A stretch of DNA of 18,438 nucleotides from an uncultured Oscillospiraceae bacterium (GCA_934591745.1 CAKTPQ010000031.1:1-18438), one strand, 5' to 3'. Shown: positions 6,435-15,094, counted from the stretch's first letter. Notes: generated from the sequence alone by a model not told the origin. A program made the numbers and translations.

Positions 6435-7034
6435 CTACTTTACCATTTTTTTCAGCGACTGGCGGATGATCTCCTCCAGCGGCAGCGACGCCATGTCGAT
6501 GCCCTTCAGGGCGGCGGCGATCTCCTGGCTGCCGTAGCCCAGCACCGCCAGTGCGGCAGCAGCCTCGCCGGCTTTGTTGTCCTGCGCGGGCACGAGTACA
6601 GGCCCGCCGCTGCCGGCGTCGAAGCTGCCCTGCTCTCTGGCCAGCTTGTCCTTCAGCTCCAGAATAATGCGCTGGGCGATCTTCTTGCCGATGCCCGGCG
6701 CGGCGGTCAGTGCCTTTTCGTCGCCCATGACCACCGCCATGGCCAGCTGCTGGGGCGTGGTGGACGACAGGATGGACAGTGCCGCCTTGGGTCCGACGCC
6801 GGAGACGCCGATGAGCATTTTGAAGCTGCGCAGCTCGCTCTGGCTGGCGAAGCCGAACAGCTCCACCGCGTCCTCCCGGACATTCAGATAGGTGTAGAGC
6901 TTGGCGCGCTCCCCCTTCTTCAGCTGGGAAAGCGTATAGTTGGTGGTGGCACAGGCGTAGCCCACGCCGCCGCAGTCGATGACGGCCAGACCGGCCTCCA
7001 GCTCCGCCACGGGGCCGTTGACATAGTAGAACAT
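6435..7034 (-). CDS. ruvA: Holliday junction DNA helicase subunit RuvA
   Basis: Tetrameric junction-binding protein that loads RuvB. The 199 residues show the three RuvA domains: N-terminal OB fold (1-65, beginning MFYYVNGPV), two helix-hairpin-helix motifs ([16 protein letters not shown] near 74-89 and [15 protein letters not shown] near 109-123) and the C-terminal RuvB-binding domain (about 155-199) after an acidic/Gly linker. The start is one base after the ruvC stop (TGATATG), with AAGGAGA inside the end of ruvC serving as ribosome binding site. Confidence 0.98.
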   Translation of the reverse strand: MFYYVNGPVAELEAGLAVIDCGGVGYACATTNYTLSQLKKGERAKLYTYLNVREDAVELFGFASQSELRSFKMLIGVSGVGPKAALSILSSTTPQQLAMAVVMGDEKALTAAPGIGKKIAQRIILELKDKLAREQGSFDAGSGGPVLVPAQDNKAGEAAAALAVLGYGSQEIAAALKGIDMASLPLEEIIRQSLKKMVK

Positions 7035-7035
7035 A

Positions 7036-7548
7036 TCAGACTGTCTCCTTTACGTTGGGGTCCTTGCGCCGCAGCAGACTGGTAGCGCTGCGGGCGTGGC
7101 AGATGGCGATGGCCAGCGCATCCGCCGCGTCGTCGGGCCGGGGCACGGCGCTGAGCTTCAAAAGACGCCGCGTCATATCCATGACCTGCTTTTTCTCCGC
7201 CAGACCATAGCCCACTACCGCCTGCTTCACCTGCATGGGCGTGTATTCGTAAATGGGTACGCCCAGCTTCTCCGCTGTGCAGAGGATGACGCCGCGCCCA
7301 TGGGCCACAGCAATGCCGGTGGTAATGTTTTTGCTGAAAAACAGCTCCTCGATGGCAATCTCATCCGGTTTGAACTGTTGGATCAGTTGGGTCAGATCCT
7401 GTTCGATCTGCACCAGCCGGGTGGCCAGCGGCAATCCTGCCGACGTGTTGACCGCGCCGTACTGCAGCATCCGCACGGCGCCGCGCTCCGATTCGATCAG
7501 GCCGAAGCCAACAATGGCCACGCCGGGGTCGATGCCCAAAATGCGCAT
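7036..7548 (-). CDS. ruvC: Crossover junction endodeoxyribonuclease RuvC
   Basis: Dimeric Holliday junction resolvase, 170 residues. The start is set at ATG 7548 because GGAGGAG precedes it by 4 bases and the protein then begins MRILGIDPG as in other RuvCs; the open frame continues 25 codons further upstream without homology and across the promoter. Catalytic acidic residues are visible: D7 (GIDPG), E67 (IEELFF), D140 and D143 (DDAADALA). It is the first gene of ruvC-ruvA-ruvB, served by its own promoter with a LexA-like box at the start site. RuvC is absent from Bacillus, which uses RecU, but usual in Clostridia. Confidence 0.97.
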   Translation of the reverse strand: MRILGIDPGVAIVGFGLIESERGAVRMLQYGAVNTSAGLPLATRLVQIEQDLTQLIQQFKPDEIAIEELFFSKNITTGIAVAHGRGVILCTAEKLGVPIYEYTPMQVKQAVVGYGLAEKKQVMDMTRRLLKLSAVPRPDDAADALAIAICHARSATSLLRRKDPNVKETV

Positions 7549-7565
7549 GGTACTCCTCCGCCTCT

Positions 7566-7579
7566 TAAACATTAGTTCT
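7566..7579 (-). promoter_or_regulatory. LexA (SOS) box candidate at the ruvCAB start site
   Basis: AGAACTAATGTTTA, read leftward, matches 11 of 14 positions of the Gram-positive LexA consensus CGAACRNRYGTTYC. It begins directly after the -10 box, where a repressor would block initiation. Confidence 0.55.
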
Positions 7580-7608
7580 ATTATAGCAAAGCGGCGGAAA
7601 AATAGCAA
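7580..7608 (-). promoter_or_regulatory. SigA-type promoter for ruvCAB
   Basis: TTGCTA (7608-7603), 17-bp spacer, TATAAT (7585-7580). The -35 lies immediately after the U-tract of the xerD terminator. Confidence 0.8.
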
Positions 7609-7613
7609 CAAAA

Positions 7614-7651
7614 ACCGCCCCATTTCAGGCCAGGCGGCCTAATGGGGCGGT
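7614..7651 (-). terminator. Terminator after xerD
   Basis: ACCGCCCCATT (7614-7624) pairs with 7641-7651; inside it AGGCC (7627-7631) pairs with GGCCT (7636-7640). Leftward the stem is followed by TTTTTGTTG. It separates spoIIM-xerD from ruvCAB. Confidence 0.9.
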
Positions 7652-7672
7652 CTGTCGGTGCGGCAAAGCAGC

Positions 7673-8557
7673 TCAGGCACGGGGATGAGCCTTGTTGTAT
7701 ACGTCCTTCAGCTGCTTTTTGATGACATGGGTGTAGATCTGGGTGGATGAGATGTCGGCATGGCCCAGCATCTCCTGAATGGAACGGAGGTCGGCGCCGT
7801 TCTCCAGCAGGTGTACCGCAAAGGAGTGGCGCAGGGTGTGGGGCGTGATGTCCTTGTCGATCTCCGCCTTCTCCTGATAGTACTTGATGATCTTCCAGAA
7901 GCCCTGACGGCTCATGCGCTCGCCGTTCATGTTGACGAACAGGGCCGGCTCGTCCTCGTCGGCGATGATGCGGGGCCGAATGTCCTTTACGTAGTCCTCC
8001 AGCGCCTTGACTGCGGCAGGATACAGGGGCACGATGCGCTCCTTGCCCTTGCTGCGGCAGCGGATGAAGCCGGCGGAGAGGTTGACGTCATTGATGTCCA
8101 GGCCGATCAGCTCCGAGACGCGGATGCCGGTGGCGTACAGCAGCTCCAGCATGGCGTGGTCGCGGAAACCCTTCTCATCCACGCACTTGGGCTGCTCCAG
8201 AAACAGTTCTACCTCCCGGTTGGTCAGGATCTCCGGGTATTTGCGCTCTACCTTCATGGCCACCACAGACTTGGCGGGGTTTGTTTTGACGGCGCCGGTC
8301 TGCACCATGTAGTTGTAGAATGACTTGATGGATGCAGTGGAACGGGTCACGGTGGCAGGAGACTTCCCGTTGTGGTTCATATAGAGCAGGTACTCGTTGA
8401 TGGTGTCCTTCTTCACCTTGCGCAGGTCAGCGGCGCTGTTGGCGATGAGCCAGCTCTGGAACTGTGTCAGGTCGCGTATGTAGGAACTGAGGGTGTTGAC
8501 GGAGGCATGCTTCTCCTCGGTGAGATAGTCGCGGTAGGCCGCGATGTAATCCGTCAT
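7673..8557 (-). CDS. xerD: Site-specific tyrosine recombinase XerD
   Basis: Resolves chromosome dimers at dif together with XerC, or alone as a single Xer protein. The 294 residues carry an N-terminal SAM-like DNA-binding domain (about 1-95) and a C-terminal catalytic domain with the full set: R146 (ATGIRVSEL), K170/K172 (SKGKER), H240 and R243 (HTLRHSF), H266 (LGHADISST) and nucleophile Y275 (IYTHV). GGGAGTGAGGGAAT precedes the ATG. It starts 20 bases after the spoIIM-like gene, matching the spoIIM-xerD proximity in Bacillus, which supports a housekeeping recombinase rather than a phage integrase. Confidence 0.95.
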   Translation of the reverse strand: MTDYIAAYRDYLTEEKHASVNTLSSYIRDLTQFQSWLIANSAADLRKVKKDTINEYLLYMNHNGKSPATVTRSTASIKSFYNYMVQTGAVKTNPAKSVVAMKVERKYPEILTNREVELFLEQPKCVDEKGFRDHAMLELLYATGIRVSELIGLDINDVNLSAGFIRCRSKGKERIVPLYPAAVKALEDYVKDIRPRIIADEDEPALFVNMNGERMSRQGFWKIIKYYQEKAEIDKDITPHTLRHSFAVHLLENGADLRSIQEMLGHADISSTQIYTHVIKKQLKDVYNKAHPRA

Positions 8558-8577
8558 ATTCCCTCACTCCCTTCTCT

Positions 8578-9180
8578 TTATGACAGCCGCGCCAAAATAA
8601 GCGCGAAAAATTTCGGTACAATGGCGCACTCCACCACCGTACCGGTAAGAAGCACAAACACACAAAACAGCAGCATCCGCCAGGGTATCTCGCTTTTGAC
8701 AGGACGCTTCTGAGACAGCGCCCTGCACGCCCGGGAGAATCCGTCCTGTGAGATGCACAGCATGCACGGCAGCACGAACAGGCACCGAAGCCCCAGTGCC
8801 GCCAGCGCCAGCAGCACACCCTCGTGTCCCAGAGATGCCGCAAAGCAGCACACGGAAAACGACAGGCAGAAACCCTGCACCATGCACAGCGCCGGGATCA
8901 GCACCGCGCCGGCGGCGCTGAGTCCGCACAGGAACGCCAGCAGCGGGCAGCGCAGGTACGCCGCCGCCGTGGACAGCACGGACGCAGGCTGCTGCACCCG
9001 GCCGTCCGACAGTTGGGCATAGCTCTGCACATAGGCGCTCAGCTGAGTCAGCGCTTCGCTACTGATCCCACGGTGGACGGGCCATGCGGCCAGCATCCCG
9101 ATCAAAAAGCAGATACACAAGATCAAAAGGCACATGTCCGGCGGTGCGGACGAGCGCGCCCGGTTTTTACGCAGCTTCAT
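8578..9180 (-). CDS. spoIIM: SpoIIM-like stage II sporulation membrane protein
   Basis: A 200-residue multi-pass membrane protein. Hydrophobic segments lie at about 17-35, 78-96, 98-116, 121-144 and 168-195, with a larger polar loop (36-77) after the first, the layout of SpoIIM, which in Bacillus works with SpoIID and SpoIIP in septal peptidoglycan remodelling during engulfment. The ATG at 9180 is chosen because GAGGTGA lies 4-5 bases upstream; the open frame extends 20 codons further to a GTG at 9240 without such a site. Sequence similarity is judged by eye and is weaker than for other genes here; the position directly before xerD strengthens the call. Cysteine-rich membrane segments are unusual but not unique. 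Confidence 0.7.
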   Translation of the reverse strand: MKLRKNRARSSAPPDMCLLILCICFLIGMLAAWPVHRGISSEALTQLSAYVQSYAQLSDGRVQQPASVLSTAAAYLRCPLLAFLCGLSAAGAVLIPALCMVQGFCLSFSVCCFAASLGHEGVLLALAALGLRCLFVLPCMLCISQDGFSRACRALSQKRPVKSEIPWRMLLFCVFVLLTGTVVECAIVPKFFALILARLS

Positions 9181-9535
9181 CGGCTCACCTCGTCCTAACT
9201 TATGAGCCAAGCTGTATAAATAGACCGCGAATGAACGCACTCAATAATATATGGCAAATCGTCTGAAACCGCAAGGGTTTTTGCGCAAAAAGCCGTTTTT
9301 TGTAAATTATGTCAAAATGTTATGTTAACAATATTATGTTAACTCATGAAACAAGGCGCATCACATTGCCTCAAAAGGGGGATAAACTGCGATATGTGGT
9401 CAGAACGCGGAAAACCGCGCACAACATATGGACCGCCGCTGCCCCGCCCTTCCCCGCAGCGGAACGGCCGGAACCCGTCAAGGGATTTTAGGCGAAAAAG
9501 CAAATTTCGTTATTTTAACCATGCTCTTTTTTATG
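9181..9535. other. Gene-free spacer with AT-rich repeat core
   Basis: This holds 355 bases between two leftward genes. The part around 9241-9355 is AT-rich and contains TTATGTCAA (9307-9315) and TTATGTTAA (9320-9328, 9334-9342), three near-identical units 13-14 bases apart, plus the palindrome TTTTTGCGCAAAAA (9279-9292) and a CGCGG-AAAA-CCGCG hairpin (9406-9419). I see no convincing gene, no strong terminator for the upstream membrane gene and no clear promoter for spoIIM, although both should exist here. Confidence 0.6.
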
Positions 9536-9973
9536 TTACCGCCGTTTTCGTCCCGCCGCGGTGCGCGGCCTCTCTCCTGCCGGCCGCCTGCCCGCCTGCC
9601 GTTTTCCTTTTTTCCGGCCCAGCAGCCCCGCCAGCAGCGCCCCGCCAAACAGTCCCGCCGACAGCAGCAGGCCATGGGCAGAGAAGTCCGTGTCGCCGCC
9701 GCTCAGCGCCACCAGCCAGACCGCCGCGTACAGGCACACCGCCAGCGTCAGTGCCTGCGGCAGCGCACCGGCCTCCCCGCTCCGGATTGCCCGCCGTCCG
9801 CCCACGAATACCGCTATCACGTAAGCAGCACAGACCATGTCCGGGGCGGCGCTCTCCGGCAGCAAGCCACGTTGGAGCATCAGCGACGATGCCGCCAGCA
9901 GTGCCAGCAGCAGGAGCATGGACAGCAGCAGCCCTTTCCACAGGGCTGCGCCCAGCAGTTTTTTGAAAGACAT
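9536..9973 (-). CDS. DUF3792/TIGR04086 family small membrane protein (YrzE-like)
   Basis: A 145-residue protein with four hydrophobic segments (about 14-34, 45-60, 72-90, 100-118) and a strongly basic tail (120-145, roughly half Arg/Lys) that should face the cytoplasm. Topology, size and position behind yajC fit the DUF3792/TIGR04086 family, represented by YrzE of Bacillus, which also follows yajC; the function is unknown. The start is ATG 9973 because GGGGGAGGT lies 6 bases upstream; an upstream extension of 41 codons would run back through the hairpin and into yajC. That ribosome binding site is buried in a perfect hairpin, so translation is probably controlled. The family assignment rests on context and topology more than on sequence motifs. 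Confidence 0.75.
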   Translation of the reverse strand: MSFKKLLGAALWKGLLLSMLLLLALLAASSLMLQRGLLPESAAPDMVCAAYVIAVFVGGRRAIRSGEAGALPQALTLAVCLYAAVWLVALSGGDTDFSAHGLLLSAGLFGGALLAGLLGRKKGKRQAGRRPAGERPRTAAGRKRR

Positions 9974-10026
9974 AAAAATACCTCCCCCACATGCTTTTTT
10001 ACAGCATATTCGGGGGAGGTATTTTT
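9974..10026 (-). promoter_or_regulatory. Hairpin enclosing the ribosome binding site of the YrzE-like gene
   Basis: AAAAATACCTCCCCC (9974-9988) pairs perfectly with 10012-10026 over 15 bp. The 23-nt loop holds a second stem, ATGCT (9991-9995) with AGCAT (10003-10007). In the leftward RNA the 3' arm is GGGGGAGGUAUUUUU followed at once by AUG. So the structure is both terminator-like (GC stem, then U5) and sequesters the Shine-Dalgarno. It starts 14 bases after the yajC stop. Confidence 0.85.
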
Positions 10027-10040
10027 CTATGCAGGAAAAC

Positions 10041-10466
10041 TTACTGGGCGTCCTGGGTGTCGCTGTCGCTTGACTCAGTCTCGGCGGGAGCCTCAACAGC
10101 CTTCTCCTCGGCCTTCTTGTCCTTCTTGGCGGGACGCTGCTGGGCGGCGGCCTGCTCGTCCAACGTACCGACCTGACCGATGGCGGACTTCAGGAACTCC
10201 ACACGGACGCGGTCCTCGCTGGTCTCAATGACCACGGTGCGGTCAGTGATGGAAACGACGCGGCCATACACGCCGCCGATGGTGGTCAGCCAGTCGCCCT
10301 TCTTCAGGGAGCTGCGCATCTCCTCGGCCTGCTTTTTCCGCTTATTCTCGGGGCGGATCATCAGGAAGTAGAAGATGGCGATCATCAGAACGATCATCAG
10401 GATCGTGGAACCCATACCGGTGCCGGAAGCAGTGCCGGTGGATGCTGCGTATGCGATGTCAAACAT
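10041..10466 (-). CDS. yajC: Preprotein translocase subunit YajC
   Basis: Accessory membrane subunit of the Sec translocon (SecDF-YajC). The 141 residues have a short Ala/Ser/Gly-rich N-terminus, one transmembrane helix (about 21-37, ending FYFLMIRP), the hallmark RPENKRKKQ (38-46), and the conserved KKGDWLTTIGGVYGRV (55-70) beta domain. The C-terminal tail (about 104-141) is charged, Ala/Glu/Lys-rich and probably disordered, longer than the minimal family member. AAGGAG precedes ATG 10466. It has its own promoter in the short gap after tgt although the tgt-yajC order is conserved in many bacteria. Confidence 0.96.
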   Translation of the reverse strand: MFDIAYAASTGTASGTGMGSTILMIVLMIAIFYFLMIRPENKRKKQAEEMRSSLKKGDWLTTIGGVYGRVVSITDRTVVIETSEDRVRVEFLKSAIGQVGTLDEQAAAQQRPAKKDKKAEEKAVEAPAETESSDSDTQDAQ

Positions 10467-10499
10467 GGAACGTTACTCCTTTTTTCACAAAGTATCACT

Positions 10500-10528
10500 A
10501 TTATACAAAACCTCGTCCCCTTTGGCAA
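10500..10528 (-). promoter_or_regulatory. SigA-type promoter for yajC
   Basis: TTGCCA (10528-10523), 17-bp spacer, TATAAT (10505-10500), placed 6 bases after the tgt stop codon. No terminator separates tgt from yajC, so this promoter adds to read-through. Confidence 0.75.
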
Positions 10529-10534
10529 GAGGTT

Positions 10535-11671
10535 TCACACACGTTCTGCCAGTTTTTTGCTGTATGACTCCCGGAAGGCGTCAAAGCTGCCCTCGTCGAT
10601 GCTGTCGCGGATGCGCTGGGTCAGCTTGTTATAAAAATACAGGTTATGCATCACCGCCAGACGCATGCCCAGCATCTCCTCCGCCGTGAACAGGTGCCGC
10701 AGATAGGCACGGCTGAAGCTGCGGCACACCGGGCAGCTGCATTCCGGGTCGATGGGGCCTTCATCCAGCTTGTATCTGGCGTTCTTGATATTCAGCGTGC
10801 CGCTCCAGGTGAACAGCTTGCCATGGCGGGCGTTGCGGGCAGGCATCACGCAGTCGAAGAAATCCACTCCCCTGGCCACGCCCTCGATGATGTTGCTGGG
10901 CGTGCCCACGCCCATGAGATAGCGTGGCTTATCCGCCGGCATGTACGGCTCCACCGCGTCGATGATGTCGTACATCACCTCCGTAGGCTCCCCCACCGCC
11001 AGGCCGCCGATGGCGTAGCCGTCGCAGTCGATCTTGGCGATCTGCTGCATATGCCAGATACGCAGGTCGGCGTAGGTCGCGCCCTGGTTGATACCGAACA
11101 GCATCTGCCGGGGGTTGATGGTGTCCGGCAGCGCATTGAGCCGGTCATGCTCCGCCTTGCAGCGCGCCAGCCAGCGCAGCGTCCGCTCACAGCTGGCCTT
11201 GGCATAGTCGTAGGGTGCGGGATTCTCCACGCACTCGTCGAATGCCATGGCGATGTCGGAGCCGAGGTTGGACTGGATGCGCATGCTCTCCTCCGGCCCC
11301 ATGAAGATGCGGTGGCCGTCCAGATGGCTGGCAAAGGTGACGCCCTCCTCGCTGATCTTCCTGAGGCCCGCCAGTGAGAACACCTGGAAGCCGCCGGAAT
11401 CCGTGAGGATGGGGCCGTCCCAGCGCATGAATTTATGCAGGCCGCCCAGCTGACGCACCACGTCGTCGCCAGGGCGCAGGTGCAGGTGGTAGGTATTGGA
11501 CAGCTCGATCTGCGTACCCAGCTGCTCCTTCAGGTCCAGTGCGCTGACGCCGCCCTTGATGGCGGCCTGGGTGCCCACGTTCATGAACACCGGCGTCTGC
11601 ACCTCCCCGCCGTGGGCGCAGGTGAACACGCCGCGGCGGGCTTTCCCCTGCATTTTGATGACTTTGAACAT
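10535..11671 (-). CDS. tgt: tRNA-guanine transglycosylase (bacterial type)
   Basis: Exchanges guanine 34 of Asp, Asn, His and Tyr tRNAs for preQ1 in queuosine synthesis. The 378-residue TIM-barrel enzyme has D91 (DSGGFQVFSL), FDEC (144-147), nucleophile D273 (FFDCVMPARNARHG) and zinc ligands C311, C313, C316 and H342. GGLAVGE (222-228), with Val rather than the Gly-type pocket of eukaryotic enzymes, suggests preQ1 rather than queuine as substrate. GINQG replaces the commoner GIVQG (193-197). Its ATG directly abuts the antiporter stop (TAA-ATG), so it is the third gene of queA-antiporter-tgt. Confidence 0.97.
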   Translation of the reverse strand: MFKVIKMQGKARRGVFTCAHGGEVQTPVFMNVGTQAAIKGGVSALDLKEQLGTQIELSNTYHLHLRPGDDVVRQLGGLHKFMRWDGPILTDSGGFQVFSLAGLRKISEEGVTFASHLDGHRIFMGPEESMRIQSNLGSDIAMAFDECVENPAPYDYAKASCERTLRWLARCKAEHDRLNALPDTINPRQMLFGINQGATYADLRIWHMQQIAKIDCDGYAIGGLAVGEPTEVMYDIIDAVEPYMPADKPRYLMGVGTPSNIIEGVARGVDFFDCVMPARNARHGKLFTWSGTLNIKNARYKLDEGPIDPECSCPVCRSFSRAYLRHLFTAEEMLGMRLAVMHNLYFYNKLTQRIRDSIDEGSFDAFRESYSKKLAERV

Positions 11672-13924
11672 TTACGCCTCCTCCATATCATCCAGCGCCT
11701 TTTCTGCCATGCGGCGGGAGCCCAGCAGCCAGACCAGGTCGCCGCGCTGTATCACAAAGTTTACGTCCGGCCCGATGATGGGCAGCAGATTCCGCTGCAG
11801 GCCCAGGATCATACAGTCGTAGTTTTCCCGCAGGCCGCTGTCGCGGATGGTGCTGCCGGCCAGATGGTCGTTTTTCGCCACGTCCAGCGTGTAGGTGTAC
11901 AGCGCCTTCTCCCCTGCGATGTAGGTGTGCAGCGTGGGGATATCCGCCGCCTCGCCGGCGCCGATGGACAGCCGCAGCGACACCAGATTCTCCCGCTCGC
12001 CGATGACGGCCAGCATGTCGCCCTCGCTGAGCACCGTGTCACCGGCCGGGATGTCGATCTCCTTCTTACCGCGGACGATCTTGATGATGTTCACGCCGTA
12101 GCGACGGCCCCAGCCAAGGGCCCGCAGGTCCTTCCCCGTCTCCTCCGGCGGGCAGGGCAGTTCCGTCACATACAGCTTTTCGTCCAGCCAGGTGGCGTCG
12201 CTGCTGTCGCCGTACTGCTGCAGCAGGCGCTCGTTGAAGTTGGTGAGGAACCGCGTCTCCACCGACAGGTACGCCGAGGCAAACCAGCCGAAGTGGCCGG
12301 CCACCAGCACCGCCGCCGCCAGCAGCGGCAGTATCCACAGGCTGTGGATGCCCAGCACCGTGCGGATGGGCAGGAACACGATAAGCACGATGATCAGCAC
12401 ACGGATGACGCTCAGGGCGATCAACGGCAGACGAAAGCTGCGCTTTTTGGCCCACAGCACCGTGTACTGGGGAGAATGGGCGTCCAGCATGGGGCGGACG
12501 AACATGGCGATGCACAGGTACACGGCGCACAGCGTCACCGCCTTACTGACCCACGGCGCCGCGGGGATCGTCTCCTCCAGCAGCGGCAGCAGCACCGTAT
12601 CGCCCAGAATAACGATGCCCAGCATCAGCGCGCCGTAGAACACCGTCTTTTTCACGTAGCGGCGCAGGAACACGGCCCAGTCGCTGTCCTGCTCCTTGGA
12701 GGTCTGTTCCGCGTCGGTGTAGCGGTCCAGGTTCTGCACCAGCTTCTCCGGCAGCAGCTTTTCAATGCCGTCGCAGATGCTGTCGGCGCTCTTGATAAAG
12801 AACGGCGTGGTCAACGTGGTGATAACGGACACGGAGATGATGATGGGGTAGATATAATCCGCGATGACACCCAGCGACAGGCCCAGCGATGCGATGATGA
12901 ACGCAAATTCGCCGATCTGTGCCAGTGAGCAGCCGCAGTGGATGGCCTGGCGCAGCGTGTGGCCGGACAGCAGCACGCCCAGTGACGAGAACAGCAGTTT
13001 GCCTACGATGGTCACCAACGTCAGGATGAGGATGGGTACGATGTACTGCACCACGGCGCTGGGATCCAGCATCATGCCCACGGAGATGAAGAACACCGCG
13101 CCGAACAAATCCTTGACGCCGGAGGTCAGGTGCTCCACCCGCTCGGCATGGACGGTGCCGGCCAGCAGCGAACCGGCCAGAAAGGCGCCCAGCGCCGAGG
13201 AGAAGCCCAGTGCGTCCGCCAGCAGCACCATGCCGAAGCAGATGCCCAGCGACACGATGAGCAGCGTCTCGTCGCTCATCAGCTTGGAGGCCTTGTTCAG
13301 CAGCGTGGGCAGCAGGAAGATGCCCAGCACCAGCCACAGCACCAGATACAGCACCAGCAGGCCCAGCTGCAGCGCCAGCGCGCCGCCGGAGATGGACTTA
13401 CTGACGGAGATGGTGGACAGGATGATCATCATGAAGATGCCGGCGATGTCCTCCATCACCAGTGTGCCGAACACCAGTTGGGCAAAATCCTTCTTCCGGA
13501 CGTTCAGCTCGTCAAAAGCCTTGATGATGATGGTGGTGGACGACATGGACAGCATGCCGCCCAGGAAGATACTGTCCATGGTGCCCCAGCCCATGAGCTG
13601 CCCCACGGCGAAGCCCATGGCCAGCATGCCGCCTACCTCCACCAGCGCGGTGATGATGGCGGTACCGCCCACGCTGGCCAGCTTGTGGAGGTTGAATTCC
13701 AGGCCAAGGCAGAACATCAGGATGATGATGCCGATCTCGCTCCATGTGGCCACGGCCTCGCTGTCACCCAGCGAGAAGAAAAACGGCATGTAGGGGCCAA
13801 TGAGAAAGCCCGCCAGTATGTAGCCCAGCACCAGGGGCAGGTTCAGTCTTTTGAAGATAACGGTGATGATACCGCCCGTCAGCAAAATGACGGCCAGATC
13901 GGAAACAAGCTCCGGCAGATGCAT
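11672..13924 (-). CDS. Kef-type cation/proton antiporter with C-terminal TrkA-C domains
   Basis: A 750-residue CPA2-family transporter. Residues 1-385 form the Na+/H+ exchanger core with GFLIGP (39-44), FCLGLEF (71-77), MEDIAG (157-162) carrying the acidic E158-D159 pair, and SLAQIGEFAF (333-342). A charged linker (386-425) precedes four further hydrophobic segments (about 428-448, 460-476, 500-520, 528-550), and two regulatory TrkA-C-like (RCK_C) domains follow at about 585-650 and 665-745. It probably exports K+ or Na+ against H+ in response to a cytoplasmic ligand; substrate is not decidable from sequence. AGGGGGAAC precedes the ATG. It lies 16 bases after queA and directly abuts tgt, inside a queuosine operon where it has no known role. 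Confidence 0.93.
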   Translation of the reverse strand: MHLPELVSDLAVILLTGGIITVIFKRLNLPLVLGYILAGFLIGPYMPFFFSLGDSEAVATWSEIGIIILMFCLGLEFNLHKLASVGGTAIITALVEVGGMLAMGFAVGQLMGWGTMDSIFLGGMLSMSSTTIIIKAFDELNVRKKDFAQLVFGTLVMEDIAGIFMMIILSTISVSKSISGGALALQLGLLVLYLVLWLVLGIFLLPTLLNKASKLMSDETLLIVSLGICFGMVLLADALGFSSALGAFLAGSLLAGTVHAERVEHLTSGVKDLFGAVFFISVGMMLDPSAVVQYIVPILILTLVTIVGKLLFSSLGVLLSGHTLRQAIHCGCSLAQIGEFAFIIASLGLSLGVIADYIYPIIISVSVITTLTTPFFIKSADSICDGIEKLLPEKLVQNLDRYTDAEQTSKEQDSDWAVFLRRYVKKTVFYGALMLGIVILGDTVLLPLLEETIPAAPWVSKAVTLCAVYLCIAMFVRPMLDAHSPQYTVLWAKKRSFRLPLIALSVIRVLIIVLIVFLPIRTVLGIHSLWILPLLAAAVLVAGHFGWFASAYLSVETRFLTNFNERLLQQYGDSSDATWLDEKLYVTELPCPPEETGKDLRALGWGRRYGVNIIKIVRGKKEIDIPAGDTVLSEGDMLAVIGERENLVSLRLSIGAGEAADIPTLHTYIAGEKALYTYTLDVAKNDHLAGSTIRDSGLRENYDCMILGLQRNLLPIIGPDVNFVIQRGDLVWLLGSRRMAEKALDDMEEA

Positions 13925-13940
13925 CTGCGTTCCCCCTTAC

Positions 13941-14966
<1,026 letters not shown>

Positions 14967-15001
14967 AGGCAATCACTCGTTTTCTAAAGTAGTAACATCT
15001 A

Positions 15002-15030
15002 ATTATAATATAAAACCCTCCCGCGTTCAA
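15002..15030 (-). promoter_or_regulatory. SigA-type promoter for queA-antiporter-tgt
   Basis: TTGAAC (15030-15025), 17-bp spacer, TATAAT (15007-15002). The predicted start near 14995 leaves a leader of about 30 nt, too short for a preQ1 riboswitch. Confidence 0.75.
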
Positions 15031-15059
15031 CAACTTTCTGTCCATCCGCAGAATAAACA

Positions 15060-15094
15060 CAGGAAGGGCCGCGGCATCGCCGCGGCCCTTCCTG
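15060..15094 (-). terminator. Hairpin terminator after tyrS
   Basis: A perfect 16-bp, very GC-rich stem (15060-15075 with 15079-15094) with loop ATC, 48 bases past the tyrS stop. The leftward tail TGTTTATTCTG is only partly U-rich. Confidence 0.7.

Noticed and set aside
7549..7623. Longer ruvC start adding 25 residues
   Set aside because: The extension crosses the promoter and the LexA-like box and has no homology; ATG 7548 has GGAGGAG 4 bases upstream.
9181..9240. GTG start 20 codons upstream for spoIIM
   Set aside because: No ribosome binding site before the GTG; the ATG at 9180 has GAGGTGA at good spacing.
9181..9260. SigE-type promoter (TATACA after CATT) before spoIIM
   Set aside because: The -10-like TATACAG is present, but the -35-like element is only 11 bases away, too close for SigE, and a SigA pair needs a poor 18-20 bp spacer.
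9309..9491. 60-residue plus-strand frame in the spacer
   Set aside because: No ribosome binding site, no recognisable domain, and its second half reads like random GC-rich sequence.
9974..10096. Upstream extension of the YrzE-like protein by 41 residues
   Set aside because: It runs through the hairpin and into yajC, is not hydrophobic like the family start, and ATG 9973 has a strong ribosome binding site.
11435..12928. 497-residue plus-strand frame opposite the antiporter gene
   Set aside because: Shadow frame of a GC-rich gene: low-complexity Gln/His/Ala/Arg composition, no start signal, and the opposite strand encodes a well-conserved transporter.
14967..15030. preQ1 riboswitch before queA-tgt
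   Set aside because: The predicted leader is about 30 nt and shows no H-type pseudoknot signature; de novo preQ1 genes are not in this operon.
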